DNA of 64,000 nt from positions 9,313,501 through 9,377,500 of the forward strand of contig CM055868.1 of the NCBI GenBank assembly GCA_029582165.1, read 5' to 3'. The DNA is from Portulaca oleracea (lineage: Eukaryota; Streptophyta; Magnoliopsida; Caryophyllales; Portulacaceae). The position numbers were made by a program, and so were the translations under genes. Of this stretch, positions 10,979-23,198 are shown piece by piece; position 1 is the stretch's first letter, and each line of letters opens with the position of its first letter. The notes beneath the pieces are model-generated. The model did no database searches. It saw nothing but the letters and a program-made list of their open reading frames with translations, and had not been told where the DNA came from.

Positions 10979-12368
10979 TCAAACTTTGAGCATCAACTCT
11001 CTTTTGTTCGCCTTCTTCACAAGAGATTTACAAGTTTTCTTCTTAAAGGCTTTGAAGTCATCATAGACTCCTTTGCTAAACTTCATCGACTTCTTCCAAA
11101 ATAGCCCATTGACATTTTTGGACTTTGATTCTCGATATTTCACCATGGATGTAGAAATCCCATGAGGCATCTCCTTAGGGATATATGAGAGAATCGTTCG
11201 AAAAGAGATTTCAAGAGTGAATGAACATTTGATGAGGCCGTTTTGCTTCCGTCCAACTGTACAAGAATAAGGCTCTTTTGCTCTCCAAATTCATGATACT
11301 CATTCTCCATAAGTGTCACAATGTTGCTCTTATTCTCCTTTGGCCGTGAGGTATAAGATGGAAGTAGAGAAGTCTCTTGTTGCATGATATTCCTATCAAG
11401 CAACTTTGGTCTTTCCAACAAAGTATGACAAGTATCCATAAAAGTATTATCACACCATAATGAATGTCTACAATTCTTGTAAGTGGAAAGACTTACTAAA
11501 CTTCTTGGATCCTCATGAATGCCTTTGTCATGGCTTGGCCATTGTGTAGAGGCGTCAATGTAACTATAGGAGGTACAACTTTCTCCTTCTTTGATCAATG
11601 AACATACTTCTCCTTTGTTGGTACAATGAGAGATCTTGCACTCTCTTTGTTGATGTTCATTCGGCACACATACTTCTTTCAAGGCTCTCCTTGCCACAAG
11701 CCACTCTTCTACATACTCCTCTTCTACTATATTTTCCTCCTCAAATAATTCATTATCATACGTTTAGTACCCAACCAAAGACACTTCTTTCTTGTTAGGA
11801 CATACACTTGGGACAATGGAACTGGGGAGGTTTTTAGGCTGTTTTGAAGGCGTTTGGACGAGAGGTTTGGGATGGGATGGGGGCTGATTTTGTGGAGCTT
11901 TTGTGTTTGGTTGTTTTGTGGGGAATGGGCGTCTTTGTTGTATATGGGTTTTTCCCAAAGTTCTCTACTCCTTACTTGTATTTCAACATAAAGAGCTAAA
12001 GAACTCAACTCTTCCAAGTTTGTGTAAGGTTGATTTACAACAACATGCCGAATGTAATCATTAAGACCAAGAAAGTAGCATACCAAAATGCGTGGATCAT
12101 TCTCCTTAAGGGCATACTTCCATAGTTGTCACTTGAATTCTATTGTATATTAAACCACATCCTTGCTCCCTTGCTCTATTCTTTCAAGTTTGTCGATGTA
12201 GTCTCCTTTGTACTTGAATGGCAAGAACTCTTCTTGAAATTTATTTCCACTCTTCTTGCTGGAACGTTTTATCCATTCATAAGGTGCTTCATATTCAACC
12301 TCATAAGGATGTACCACACGTGAATTTGCGCTTCTTGATCCCTTTTGAAGAATCCCAATTTCTTCCAT
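10979..12368 (-). pseudogene. Degenerate gypsy gag and protease-region remnants
   Basis: Minus-strand open pieces keep the order of a plant gypsy polyprotein. The piece 12368-12150 has YEWIKRSSKKSG and a Lys/Glu-rich gag-like end. The piece 12086-11727 has YFLGLNDYIRHVV and LEELSSLALYVEIQ, the usual C-terminal gag pattern. The piece 11697-11140 has QRECKISHCTNKGEVCSLI followed by EGESCTS, where active retropepsins of this group have an Asp-Gly-Gly-Ser-type site. The change to Glu-Gly-Glu-Ser and the stops show it is dead. The last piece (11170-10979) reaches almost to the 3' LTR. Confidence 0.7.
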
Positions 12369-12689
12369 TTGTTCGGTGAGATCATGAATTGCTCCAAACG
12401 TTGCAAATCACTTTGTGAACTCATGCTAGATCTTTTGCAAGACATCGAATATTAATCTTGATACAAAAGATCACAAAAACTTGCAAATATGGGGTTAGCG
12501 TGTGGGGGGGGGGGGGGAACGAGAGGGGATTGTTTTTGGTTGGATTGTGTTTGGGCTATGGGGTTCTTTGTGGAGCTAATGGGAAACGTGAGATGGAGGG
12601 ATGGTAGGGGATGGATTTGTGATGGAAAGATGGTAGAAAGATGGTGCAAGAACTAAGAGAATCAATCTCCTAAGTTCTGATACCAATTT

Positions 12690-13691
12690 TGATGTATAAC
12701 GGGATCAAAGAGATCTCATTACACATAGAATTCAGGATCTTTAAAAACCAAGATAAGAATCTTCTTCTCTAAGTTCTAAAGAATCAACTAAACTCAATGA
12801 AAAAGATGAAGATAAACGAAAAGATGAATGAATTCGTTTACCAAGATTGAATTGAACAATTGTGTTTGATGAATGTAGGATGAATGACGTTTGAATGGAT
12901 GAATGAAAGATGAATGTTTGGTGATGGAATGATGAACGAATGTACCTTGAACAATTGAATGTCAATTGATACTTGGAAGATCAAACAAAGATGATTGAAT
13001 GAAGATTGACGTTGGAATGGATGAATGAACGAATGAAATGAATGAAGGATATGTTTGACTTTTTAAGAATCTTGGAGGATACATGCACACCACCTTCAAG
13101 AATGCTTCAATCTCTTCCTATCACCACCAAGGACGCCACCCTAGGCTAGAAGAAGATGATACGATCGAATCTCCCTCAAGAGAAACGAAAAGACTAGCAA
13201 AAGCTAGAGAGAAACAACACCAAGTTGTATTTGATTTGTATTTGTAATATGAATTGAATGAGATTACAAGAGCCCTAAGGAGGGTATTTATAGTAATCCT
13301 AGCCCTCCCTAGACGTGTACAAATCGAGAACTAGGCCCCTTGAGGCTTACATCATCCTACACATTTATTACATCATAAAAACTCTAAAATACAACTCTAG
13401 AAAGAAAAGACTATAACTCCTTCAATACTTGTCCAAACTTCAAGATTCAAAGACCATTGGAAAGCTCTTTCAATGCTCTTCAATCTGTCTTGGGATGACT
13501 TCCTCATTAGACGCATGTATCTAGAGTTATAGAGCAAATTACCAAACTGTCCTTGTTGAAGCTATTCATACGTGAAAGATACTTGAGTGAATGATGCTCT
13601 TTTGCCATGTAACCGAGTATTAGGCTCCCATGATACATATTTGATGTCTCCCTTGATGTCCTTGATGTATATGGCCATCAAATATACATCA
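12690..13691 (-). repeat. LTR (5' LTR in element orientation)
   Basis: This is the right copy of the long terminal repeat, 1002 bp. On the minus strand it is followed by the Met-tRNA-like primer-binding site (complement of 12676-12686). It carries a short extra stretch near 12900 (GATGAATGTTTGG region) that the other LTR lacks. Confidence 0.95.
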
Positions 13692-14032
13692 TCCCGCCAC
13701 TAAGTTAATTTCAACTTAACTCGGTGACGTACTATTCGGAGCAATAGGGGGTCAAAGTTCGTATTATTAATCACCAAATTGAAAGTTTGTATTATTAAAT
13801 CTTATATGGCCAAAAGTTCGTATTATTAGAATCCAATTTCCCTTATTGATATCCTTTTATGTCAATTCATATTAATCTGTTAATTCAACCACTAAATTTA
13901 CTGAACACAATTCTCATATGAACATTCATCCGCTATCCGCTATTTAAACCACTATCCGTTGCTTCAACCGCTATCCACTCCACAAACCTCTATTCGCTAT
14001 CTAAAACACTAATTTTGCCGAACAGGGCCTAA

Positions 14033-14835
14033 GTAATGACATCAAATTCTCATTTAAATTTTGACATTAACTCCTCCTTGACAAATTAATTCCACCAACC
14101 ATCCCCTCAATTAAACGGAAAACCTTGTACTGGTTCTTCTTTGTCACATAAAAAAATGGAGTTTCTCCTTCTTGCATTGCTAATGGGAGTCACCCAAAAT
14201 GTAGTTCACTCTATTTTTTTTATAACTAAAGTGGGAGGGGGAAAAGGATAAATTTTCCTTTTTCATATTCAAAAGTTACCAACTCTCCAAATGTCTAGGC
14301 GAAATTTATTATATAGTCCCATGGGACCACAGGTTGAAGCTCTACTCCCGCTATTAATAACCACATTAAATAATGTTTGCTGCATAATTACACAGTGACA
14401 AAGAGATAGTGCATCGGTGGGAAACTTTAGGTGGTTTATAAAGGGGTGGCAGTTTGATTCTTCATATCCAACTTTCATATCATTGCTTCCTTTGTAGCTT
14501 TTATTTTAATTTAATTTTAATTTTTATTATTTTCTTTTATTATTATTTATTTTATAGTTGTTTGTTTTTCAATGGATCTTTTTTAACATCCATATATGTT
14601 CACTTTTCCTTTTTTCATTTCATCTATTACCATCCTCCCATTATTATTTTCCCTTTCGTCCATTTTACTTTTTTCATATTATTTTTAATTTCTGTTTCTT
14701 TTCACACCAACAAATTTTTTCGAAAAGGTAAGGGCAACCAACCCAATATTTATTCAACAACCCAACAACTACAACACAGACCAACTTACAGCCTAGAACA
14801 AATGGATGCCAAAAGAGTCTGTGGCCCACCATAAT
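14033..14835. other. A+T-rich intergenic stretch
   Basis: No gene is visible. A T-rich low-complexity block runs from about 14495 to 14700. The frame 14454-14834 is Phe/Ile/Tyr-rich because of base composition and shows no family resemblance. Confidence 0.5.
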
Positions 14836-14839
14836 TACT

Positions 14840-16690
14840 ACAAGACACCAAAATTGAATGAAATCTACATATATTGCAAATACACGCGTAAGACCTCTTT
14901 ACCAAAAGCAAAACCACTTTTTCCAGCTTTCAATTTCTATAGTCATGTCTTCCTTCCTCCAACCTCTTTCTCTATCTCTTTTTCACGATTCCTTGTTGTA
15001 TCAACCGAAGATAGTAGAAATTTGATTAAAATTCCTTTCCAATTGTTCCTCCAAATACGACAGCCTCTCTCTCTCCAGCAAGTTGCTCACATTGCAACCC
15101 TTTTCTTAATGGAGTCAATCACCATTTTTAGATCTGGGCTCTTCCTTTCATGTACAATTTCATTCCTATGCTTTCATATTGTCCAAATTGTAGCAAAGGA
15201 AATGACCATACAAATCTTCTTCCAAGTCTTGTTGGGAAACCTAGCATTAATCCATAGCTTAAATCAACTCTTAAGAGTGTCCGTGACTCTCAAATCCTTC
15301 CCCAGGTTCTGCATTAGTTTAGACCAAATCTACTTTGTAAGGCTACATTGTGTGAAAATGTGATCAACATCCTCCTCATGCCTTTTGCAAAAGGGACAGA
15401 AGTCTTGCTTCTGATTTAACTGGCCTTTTCTCCTCAGAAAAGCTTTTGTATTGAGTTTCCACAACAGAGCCATCCAGACCATTACTTCAACTCTTGGTGG
15501 TGCAAGTTTCATCCATGCCTTAGTTACTATTGAGTTAATGATTATAACTCCTTTTGCCCTTTCTTCTGCAGCCCTCATTGCACCTTTGATAGAGTACTCT
15601 TCAGATATTTGCCCAAACTATTTTATCTTGCACGGATTTGATTAGGTTCGTTCCTTAGAGCTTAGCTGATAACTGAGTCTCTCTGTTTTTCTCACTCTCA
15701 TTGAGTTCTTGAACCCAAGCCAGACACCAAACCCAACAATTTCCTTCAAACCAACCCACATCTGCTACAACACACCTTTTTTGAGATGAAAGTTTTTATA
15801 AGTCAACAAATTGGTCCCTCAATACTTTCTTGCCCATCTAGCAGTCATCCCAGAACCGCACCTTCTTCCCTTCGCCTAATCTGATTCTCAGATTTTGTTG
15901 AACTACTGCTTGAATATGGCTTTCCTCCCTAGCCACCTTCTTGATGTCTCTCCAGGTTCCCAGTGCTCTCGCAACTTGTATGGGTTACGTAATAGGCTTT
16001 CACCTTCATTGTCTATTGAATCAACAATTCTCCTCCACAACACTCCTTCTTCTGAACCATACCTCCACCACCACTTGAAAAGAAGAGTTGAATTTCTCAT
16101 TAAGACATCTCTTACATCAAGGCCACCATCACTCTTGGGTCTTTGAATAATGCTCCATTTGATAGTAGCATTAAACCTCCCCTTCTCCTTCCCAAACTAG
16201 AAAAATCTCCTCTACATTGAGATTATCTTCTTAGCCACTTATTTCAGCATCTTGAAAAGAAAGAGATAATAGTTTGACAGGTTATTTAACACCGCCTTGA
16301 TCAACACTATCCTTCTGGCCCTAGAGATGTAACTGACCTTCCAGCCTTTGAGGTTTGTTTGTATATTTTGTAGCACAGATTTCCACGCTTTTTTCCTCCT
16401 CATACTCTCTTCAATAGATATAAGCCCAAATACATCATTGGTAATTCACCAACGCTACATTTGAGAATCGAAGCAACGCGATTGCTCCAAGACTATTCCC
16501 TGCCAAAGACAATAATGCTCGATTTAGCAAAATTTGTGGTTAGTCTTATGAATGTCTCAAACATTCCTAAGATAGCTTTGGTTGATATCAACTGCTCCTC
16601 ATCATCCTTTGCAAAAATTAATGTGCCGTCTGCAAATTGTAGGTGTGCAAAAAAAAAATCAAATAGTTTGAATAAAAAAAGCAAACATAG
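14840..16690 (-). mobile_element. 5'-truncated LINE fragment (end of RT to zf-RVT)
   Basis: On the minus strand the fragment starts in the reverse transcriptase (16684-16493), where LQFADGTLIFAKDDEEQL holds an altered FADD box. It continues with KGWKVSYISRARRIVLIKAV (near 16350), TLLFKWWWRYGSEEGVLWRR (16100-15903 piece), LAPPRVEVMVWMALLWKLNT and the zf-RVT CPFCKRHEEDVDHIFTQCSL (15578-15330 piece). Stops and shifts separate the pieces. It shares the FKWWWRY block with the LINE at 61950-63118, so both belong to one family. The 3' end, below about 14900, is uncertain because I found no clear tail. Confidence 0.88.
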
Positions 16691-19232
16691 TAAATAGAGG
16701 CAAGGTGTTTCAAACTCATAACCAACTAGGTAGTTTACTCACCACCCAACCACCCAGGAAATGCCACCAACTCTAATAAAGTTGCATGCGCTTTTTTTAT
16801 CAATGACAGGAAATAGCGAGACTACAACCGACACCTGTACTCCCGCGGGACCACAGTATAAGATCTGATGTCCTGGATACTCATAAAAGAACCCCCTCCA
16901 ACCCCTCCCTACCCCTCCAATTTTTCCCTCTCGTCTGCAAAAACTTCTTCTCTCTTCCATTATCTCTCCTCCACATAGGATGAAAAACTCCATTAAAGAT
17001 AGTCTAAGAAAAGGTGAATTCTAGTCCCCCTCCCCAAAAAAAAAAATTCAAACAAAACTTTATGTAATACTTATTTCAAAGGTTCTACATATATTTACCT
17101 TAATGAGGATGACTGCTTGGATAAAATGTCCCTAAACTTTCATTTTTAGTAAAAAAAAATGTCATTGGACTTTAAAAATACTCATAATTGTCATTCAAAT
17201 TTCCAAAATAGTCAAAAATTATCTTTGTAATTGAGGTTACCTGCTATAGCAAGTAAACTATGAGAAATAATATATAAATCAAAATTAAAAAATTAAAACT
17301 ATAATTTTCCAATTAAACCGCCAATCTCTCCAAATTTCTTTCTATAAATCATCCTTTTATGTCATTAAACTTCCAAAAAGGGCTTACTCTTCAACCTTCT
17401 TCCCAGGCACACCTTTGCCCCTAAGTAAAACTTCACTGCCAGGTTGTTACAGATTCTATTTGCAATCTCACACACTCACTCACCCGCTCTCAGGTAGCAT
17501 CAATCTCATCCCATCTCTGGAGCTTTGGTCTAAGAGCTTCCATGTCGACTGTCATTTCTCCCATTTTCCCTTCTCCTCACTCCATCATCCCATTTCCAAA
17601 TCCCTCTCTCTCACTCTCTATCTTCCCCCTAATTCCACCATCTCACTCCCAACCCATCAGTCCCTCCTTAAATCGCTAACCCTAGCCTCCAAATCCAAAT
17701 CCTAAACCCTAATCCCTCAAATGTTGGAAGACTCAACAAGATCTCTAAAGGATGCAATTTAGAATCTGAGTCTATGATTAAAACAAAGCAAGGTACTCCC
17801 TTAGTAAATCAAACCGACCTTGAGATAAAAGAGATAAGGAAGATAATTATATTGTATCAAGATTATAAAACTAGATCTTTTTAGCTTCATCACCAAGACA
17901 ATTCCTTTTCTTTTCTTTCGAATAACTAATCAATATGCGTGGATTACCTTAACCGATTATTCAATCAGCTATCATACTTCATTAGTTAATAACATGACAT
18001 AGACAACACGATGAGAATGCACTATTTAGGGCGTTATTCATGGCAAGAGTTCCCTATGTTATTTACTCGCACTCGAGATCAATTAAAGTCAAAGTCTCCT
18101 AAGTGGTATGTTAAAATAAATCTAGGAAAACAATAAATGTATCATAAGGCGCAACTGCAATACTCAAGTCTTCAACTTGATCTTCATGTCAACTACTCCT
18201 TCAGGGATTTGTTCCTTAAATCTTCAACTTGAAGTGCTTGCTCTTCTCTGAGTTCAAAGATTGTCGATCTCCTTTGATTCCAATTAGGAGTAGTACGTGT
18301 TCTCATACATGCTTGCATTCTTTCATACTACAAAAATGGAGCTTTTCTAATTTTCAAATTAGTCTAAAGACATTGGGTTGTCATCATCCAAACTCATATA
18401 GAACTGAAATACTCCTCCATGAGTTGGTCCAACAATTATATACAATGAAAGATATCCAATAAAAATAACAAATAAGTAATACAACATTTTGTGAACATAA
18501 TGTGTTATTCTTTAAGTATGAAATAAATAAGGAAAGTGGCGATAAAAGGAAGCTATGCACATAAATTAGTTAGAAAAATGGAACCACTTGCATGTGCAGA
18601 TATTATTATTATTATTTGTTTTTTTTTTGGGGGGGGGGGGGGAGGTGGTTGGGGGGGGGTCGGGTTTGATTTGAGAGTTCCACTATAAAAAGGGTCAGGA
18701 CCATAAAATTCTTGAGATGACAATGAATGTCTACTTTATAAGATAGTAGTAGCCAACTTATATGAGGTGATAGGATAATGATAAAACCTATCTATGAATG
18801 ACTAATAAACTTATCCATGAACTATACTATGTGCACTTTTGCTTTTGTACTTTTTTTTTTTTTTTTTTGCACTACCAATAACTAATACTTGGTGGGGAGG
18901 TTGGAAGATGAAGGTGGTTGTTAATTGGGCTATGACCTCTTTGATACTTTTGATTTTCACTTTAATAGGCTAGAAACATCTAACTTAAATAATGTATAAT
19001 AAAATATAATTCAAATATTCAAATTAAAATAATATATAATAAAGCAAATCCAAATTAAAAACAACAAACATATGATACAATATATTATATGAATATTTTC
19101 TAGATACTAACTGATTATTAGCTATTACTTGCTACCATATTTTCTCGGATTATATATTTCTTTAATTCCTAAATTTTTGTCCAAATTCAAAAAACTTGTT
19201 TTTAAGTTCAATATTACCAAATAATTTAAACA
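16691..19232. other. Intergenic, no recognised gene
   Basis: No gene can be supported. A C-rich, Ser/Pro-coding frame at 17415-17705 and an overlapping short frame near 17541 look like a transit-peptide or 5' UTR-like stretch, but they resemble no family I know. Low-complexity tracts lie near 18601-18665 (ATT repeats, then T, then G runs) and at 18850-18868 (T run). The rest is A+T-rich. Confidence 0.45.
18601..18661. repeat. ATT microsatellite with T and G homopolymers
   Basis: Five ATT units are followed by a T run and two long G runs separated by GAGGTGGTT. It is simple sequence with no gene. Confidence 0.9.
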
Positions 19233-19917
19233 TTTAGAATCGAGGAATTGGATTTAAGTAATCTGAACTTTTACCTATAATAGACTGAATAATCTGAACT
19301 TTAAAAATATCACTAAATAATCTGAACTTTAACATTGTCGTTTTCAGTAACACACTACCAAGTTAAAAAAATGAGTAACTCAATGGCGAGCTGACGTGAT
19401 GGCGATGGAGTGTGTGTTGACTTTTATTTTGCCCCTAGTTAGCCCTAATTTGTCCACCTAATCTCCCTTCTTTTCTTTCTCCTCCCTTCCTCTTCTACCT
19501 TCCTTCTGCCATTTTCTACCCCTGCTTGCTCCTACCACCACAACCGGTCATCACCATCACAAACACCAACCACCACCAAACCACAACGACCACCTCACAC
19601 CACTGCCTTCCACCATTTCTGCTACCAATCCATGCTCATTCATCGGTGTTTCTTGCGGCAACAACACTTGTGTAACCTCCTCAGATCTCAACTCTCTTCC
19701 TATTTCTTCTGATTTCAACGTTGTTACTACCCACCTCTTCTCCATTGAGGAGTTTTCTTCTCTTTCCTTAAAACCCGCCAACATAACTGACCCTCCTCAG
19801 CCCTTGTCCTTCTGTTCTTCGTCTCTAGCTCAGATTGACCTCTCTGAGAACTCCAGTTCTGGGGTTGTGTCCAATTTGTGCAATTTTGGGGCTTGTTCCG
19901 GGATCAAACACCTCAAT

Positions 19918-20405
19918 TAGGGATGACAATGGGCAGGGTCTGGGGGGGTTTAGCTAGACCCGTACCCAGACCCGTCAAATTTTTTTGGACCCAGACCCGC
20001 TCCGAGACTCGGTGGGTCCAAAATACTTGGACCCAAACCCAAACTCGTCGGGTCCATGGGTGCACGGGTCCATAGCGGGTCCTTATTGGGTCCAACACTC
20101 TTACGTATTTTTATACTAGATTTATCAATTTTTCGAGTTAATTTTATACGTACGCAATATAATAATGACTATTCTATTTAAATACACAAATTTTCAACAC
20201 AATAAAAACATCTAGTTCATTGTACAAGGTTATGAGAAAAATTCAACATAAAAACATTACAAAAATCATCCACACATCATCTCTAAGAATGCAACTATAC
20301 AACTTAAAATGCACAAAAAAAAAATCATAAAGTTCATGATTATCGCACTATACAACTCTATGAATACAAATACAGTATGGGTTTCATTTAATATATATAT
20401 ATATG

Positions 20406-20483
<78 letters not shown>

Positions 20484-20660
20484 GACGGGTCCATGGGTCG
20501 GGTCTACGGGTCCGTCCCTAGACCCGGACTCGCAAAATTTTTATTGGACCCAGACCCGACCCGGACCCAATGGCCCCAAATTTTTTTTGGTCCCAGACCC
20601 GCCTAAATGGGGCGGGTCCGAGTGGATCTGGGGCAGGTCCAGGACCCATTGCCATCCCTA
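19918..20660. mobile_element. hAT-type MITE, 743 bp, with internal TA repeat
   Basis: The left end TAGGGATGACAATGGG and the right end CCCATTGCCATCCCTA are near-perfect inverted repeats. An 8-bp duplication ACCTCAAT flanks it (19910-19917 and 20661-20668), which fits the hAT superfamily. Inner sequence near both ends is rich in GGGTCC/GGACCC words in inverted arrangement. A long (TA)n tract lies at about 20393-20478. There is no transposase. It interrupts the BRI1-like captured fragment. Confidence 0.9.
20393..20478. repeat. (TA)n microsatellite
   Basis: It is a nearly pure TA tract with a GTATGTG interruption near 20404-20412. It lies inside the hAT-type MITE. Confidence 0.97.
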
Positions 20661-20805
20661 ACCTCAATATGTCTTCAAATTTGTTGGATAACTCTAAAGG
20701 TTTGAAGGGTACGAGGTTCGAGCTTTCTCTGGAGACTCTCGATGTCTTTTCCAACCATTTGGTGGATGATTGATGAAGTACTTCCATGGGTTTTATAGGG
20801 GTGTC

Positions 20806-21305
20806 TGTGGGTTGAATGTGGAGACCAATTTTGGGTTGGTCTCTGTCTCTTGGGGAGCAAGGTAGAAGAGTTTGAGTGGGAATCAAGTTGTTGATTTGTT
20901 CCACTTCTTTTTTTGTAATTCCTTTACTGTAGGGACTCTATTAACCCTAAAATTGTGTCAGCCTTGTACTATAAATAGAGCATAGGTGCTAGGTTTATTT
21001 GTACCGCAATTGAGAGTGTCTCATCTTATATCACAAGAGGTTGACCTGTAATCTTTGTGTCCCTGAGGGAGTTGTGTGAAGCTCATATGTGAGTGTTGAG
21101 TTCTCAGGTTGTAACTCTAGGGAGGTTCTGAGAGATTGTGGAGGTCTGGCAATCTCTGATAAACACTTGTAATCCTCTGATAGTGCATCGTTCGTGTTTT
21201 TTTCCCGGTTTGAGTTTTTCCATGTTAATTCCTTGTGTCAAATCTTTATTATTTTTCGCCCATTATTATTGTTTGTCTGCTAACAGCGCCCTGAGAATCC
21301 TAACA
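20806..21305 (+). repeat. Copia 5' LTR
   Basis: A 500-bp LTR ends just before the primer-binding site. The TATA-like word CTATAAATAG near 20970-20979 and the following region repeat in the 3' LTR near 23086-23095. This is probably the U3/R promoter of the element. Confidence 0.92.
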
Positions 21306-21357
21306 ACTGGTATCAGAGCTTTGATTGGAGTGTGGTTCATCTGCAGACTGAGAAGAA

Positions 21358-22610
21358 ATGGCGGGCGCAATTGTGAAGATTCCGGAGTTCAATGGGAAAG
21401 ACTATGCATGGTAGAGGATGGGCGTTGAGGATGTGCTCCGCCAGCAAAAGTTGTATCTTGCGATGGGTGAAAAACCAGAAAAGATGGAACAATAGGATTG
21501 GGAAGAGCTTAGCGATCAGGTATTCAGTACGGTGAGACTGACGTTAGCTCGGAACGTGACTTTCAACGTCAAAGATAAGAAAACGACAAAAGATCTACTC
21601 GGGGCCTTGCAAACCACATATGAGAAATCTTCGGTGGTGAACAAGGTATATTGTGTTACGTCATTTGTTTGAATTTAAGATGCATGAGTCTGGTGATATG
21701 CAAGATAGTATGAATGAGTTGAATATGATACTATCAAAGATAACCTCTGTGGGATTTAGTTTCGATGATGAGATGAATGCTAATACACTATTGGCTACCC
21801 TACCTAAGTCTTGGGAAAATTTTGTGATCTGTAACTTCTTCAACTAAGAAGGATGAGAAACTGAAGTTTGGGGAAATTAGAGACTTTGTCCTGAATGAAA
21901 GTATTCGTAGGAAAGATTTTGATGTGTCTGAGTCTTCGGGGAATGCTTTGACTGTCAGGAGTAGGAGGAATAGTGGGAGCTCGGGTCGGGGTCGATCAAA
22001 ATCTAGATGCCGAAACATAGAGCATGTGTTGTGTTGGAACATTGGCGATAGATGTCATTTTCATAGGGATTATCCTAAACCCAGGAAGAGCAGTTATAAT
22101 GACCATGACTCGACAAATTCTGCTGAGGATATTCGTGATGCCCTAACTGTTAGTGTTGACAAATCAGAAAGGAGTTGGGTGATAGATTCGGGTGCTTCAT
22201 TTCACTTTTCATCTAGTAGGGAGGCCTTTAGCAATTTTGTGAATGAGAGTTTTCGCAGGGTTAGGCTTGCAAATGGTCACAACCTAAAGGTGCTAGGAAG
22301 AGGTGATGTGAACAATAAAAATTCTAAGGGTGGAACTTGGGGGTTGAAGAATGTTCGGTATATCACGGGCCTGACCAAGAACCTTGTATCTGTGAGTCAA
22401 CTGGATGAGGGGTTTACGACGAGATCTGAAGATGGTCATTGGAGGGTAACGAAAGGATCTTTGATAATTACAAATAATAGGAAAGAGGGGAGACTATATT
22501 CTGTCATTGATAACTCTAACATGTCTGTTCATGCTCATCAAAAGCGTGTTAGCTTCTCTGATGAGAGAAGGGTACCAGAAACGAGGAAGTTTCCGGTCGA
22601 GGCAACATGA
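21358..22610 (+). pseudogene. Copia gag and protease fragment, broken
   Basis: ATG at 21358 begins AGAIVKIPEFNGKDYAW and is then broken by TAG near 21412. Further pieces show the usual copia gag (UBN2-type) order: ALQTTYEKSS, HLFEFKMHESGDMQDSMNEL, and ANTLLATLPKSWENF (21653-21847). A degraded zinc-knuckle region follows (CWNIGDRCHFHRDYP). The open piece 21924-22610 contains WVIDSGASFHFSSSREAF, the copia aspartic protease active site (Asp-Ser-Gly-Ala), then LKNVRYITGLTKNLVSVSQL. The polyprotein stops there. With integrase and reverse transcriptase gone and several stops, it is a relic. Confidence 0.92.
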
Positions 22611-23198
22611 ACGAATGGTTAGCCGAGGAACGTATCTAACCTGCATGGGAATGCGACAAGTTCAACACGAGGTAAAGTCCCAATCCAAAATTCCCTTAAG
22701 ATGTTGACGATTATGAGTATGTCGAAATTGCATGGGTGTGATCAGTTCAAGTGGGAGCCTGTTGCTAAAAGAAGAGTTTATGGGAGGTCAACTGGGACCT
22801 CTGCTGATCTTTGCTAGACAAGATCGAGATGGATGTACTAGAGGATTTGAGGAGGTGTTGAAGTGGTGATTGATGATAATCGAAGAAGGTTGTGTTTACA
22901 ATTGGTCTCCAAGTGGGAGATTGTTGGGTTGAATGTGGAGACCAAATTTGGGTTGGTCTCTGTCCCTTGGGGAGCAAGATAGAAGAGTTTGAGTGAGAAT
23001 CAATTTGTTGATTTGTTCCACTTCTTTTTTGTAATTCCTTTGCTGTAGGGACTCTATTAATCCTAAAATTGTGTCAACCTTGTACTATAAATAGAGCATA
23101 GGTGCTAGGTTTATTTGTACCGCAATTGAGAGTGTCTCATCTTATATCACAAGAGGTTGACCTGTAATCTCTGTGTCCCTGAGGGAGTTGTATGAAGC

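Larger units (their letters stand above)
9962..13691 (-). mobile_element. Non-autonomous gypsy-type LTR retrotransposon, 3.7 kb
   Basis: Two long direct repeats, 9962-10951 (990 bp) and 12690-13691 (1002 bp), begin TGATGTATA and end TATACATCA. A perfect 5-bp duplication TCCCG flanks them (9957-9961 and 13692-13696). On the minus strand a primer-binding site resembling initiator Met-tRNA (TGGTATCAGAA, complement of 12676-12686) follows the 5' LTR, and a purine tract (GGGGGAGTA, complement of 10952-10960) precedes the 3' LTR. The 1.7-kb interior carries only broken gag and protease-like pieces. Reverse transcriptase, RNase H and integrase are absent, so it would depend on enzymes from a relative. 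It sits inside the right inverted repeat of the Mutator-like element. Confidence 0.95.
19603..20773 (+). pseudogene. Captured fragment resembling the N-terminal LRR ectodomain of BRI1 (first part)
   Basis: One + strand frame reads NPCSFIGVSC (LRRNT-like, near 19627), LFSIEEFSSLSLKPANIT, then LAQIDLSENSSSGVVSNL and FGACSGIKHLN, ending at the hAT MITE insertion. After removing the MITE and one 8-bp duplication the frame continues without a shift: MSSNLLD, then LSLETLDVFSNHLVDD and a TGA at 20771-20773. The spacing of LRR-like blocks, and especially SIDL-type/SSFGAC-type/LKxLN-type runs, match what I remember of brassinosteroid receptor BRI1 N-terminal repeats. BRI1 is a plasma-membrane receptor kinase. 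Only part of its hormone-binding ectodomain is here, with no kinase. It lies between Mutator-like inverted repeats, so it looks transduplicated. A search is needed to confirm. Confidence 0.65.

Noticed and set aside
17415..17705. Ser/Pro-rich frame that could be a gene start or transit peptide
   Set aside because: It has no family match, no clear splice sites and no downstream exons. Base composition explains it.
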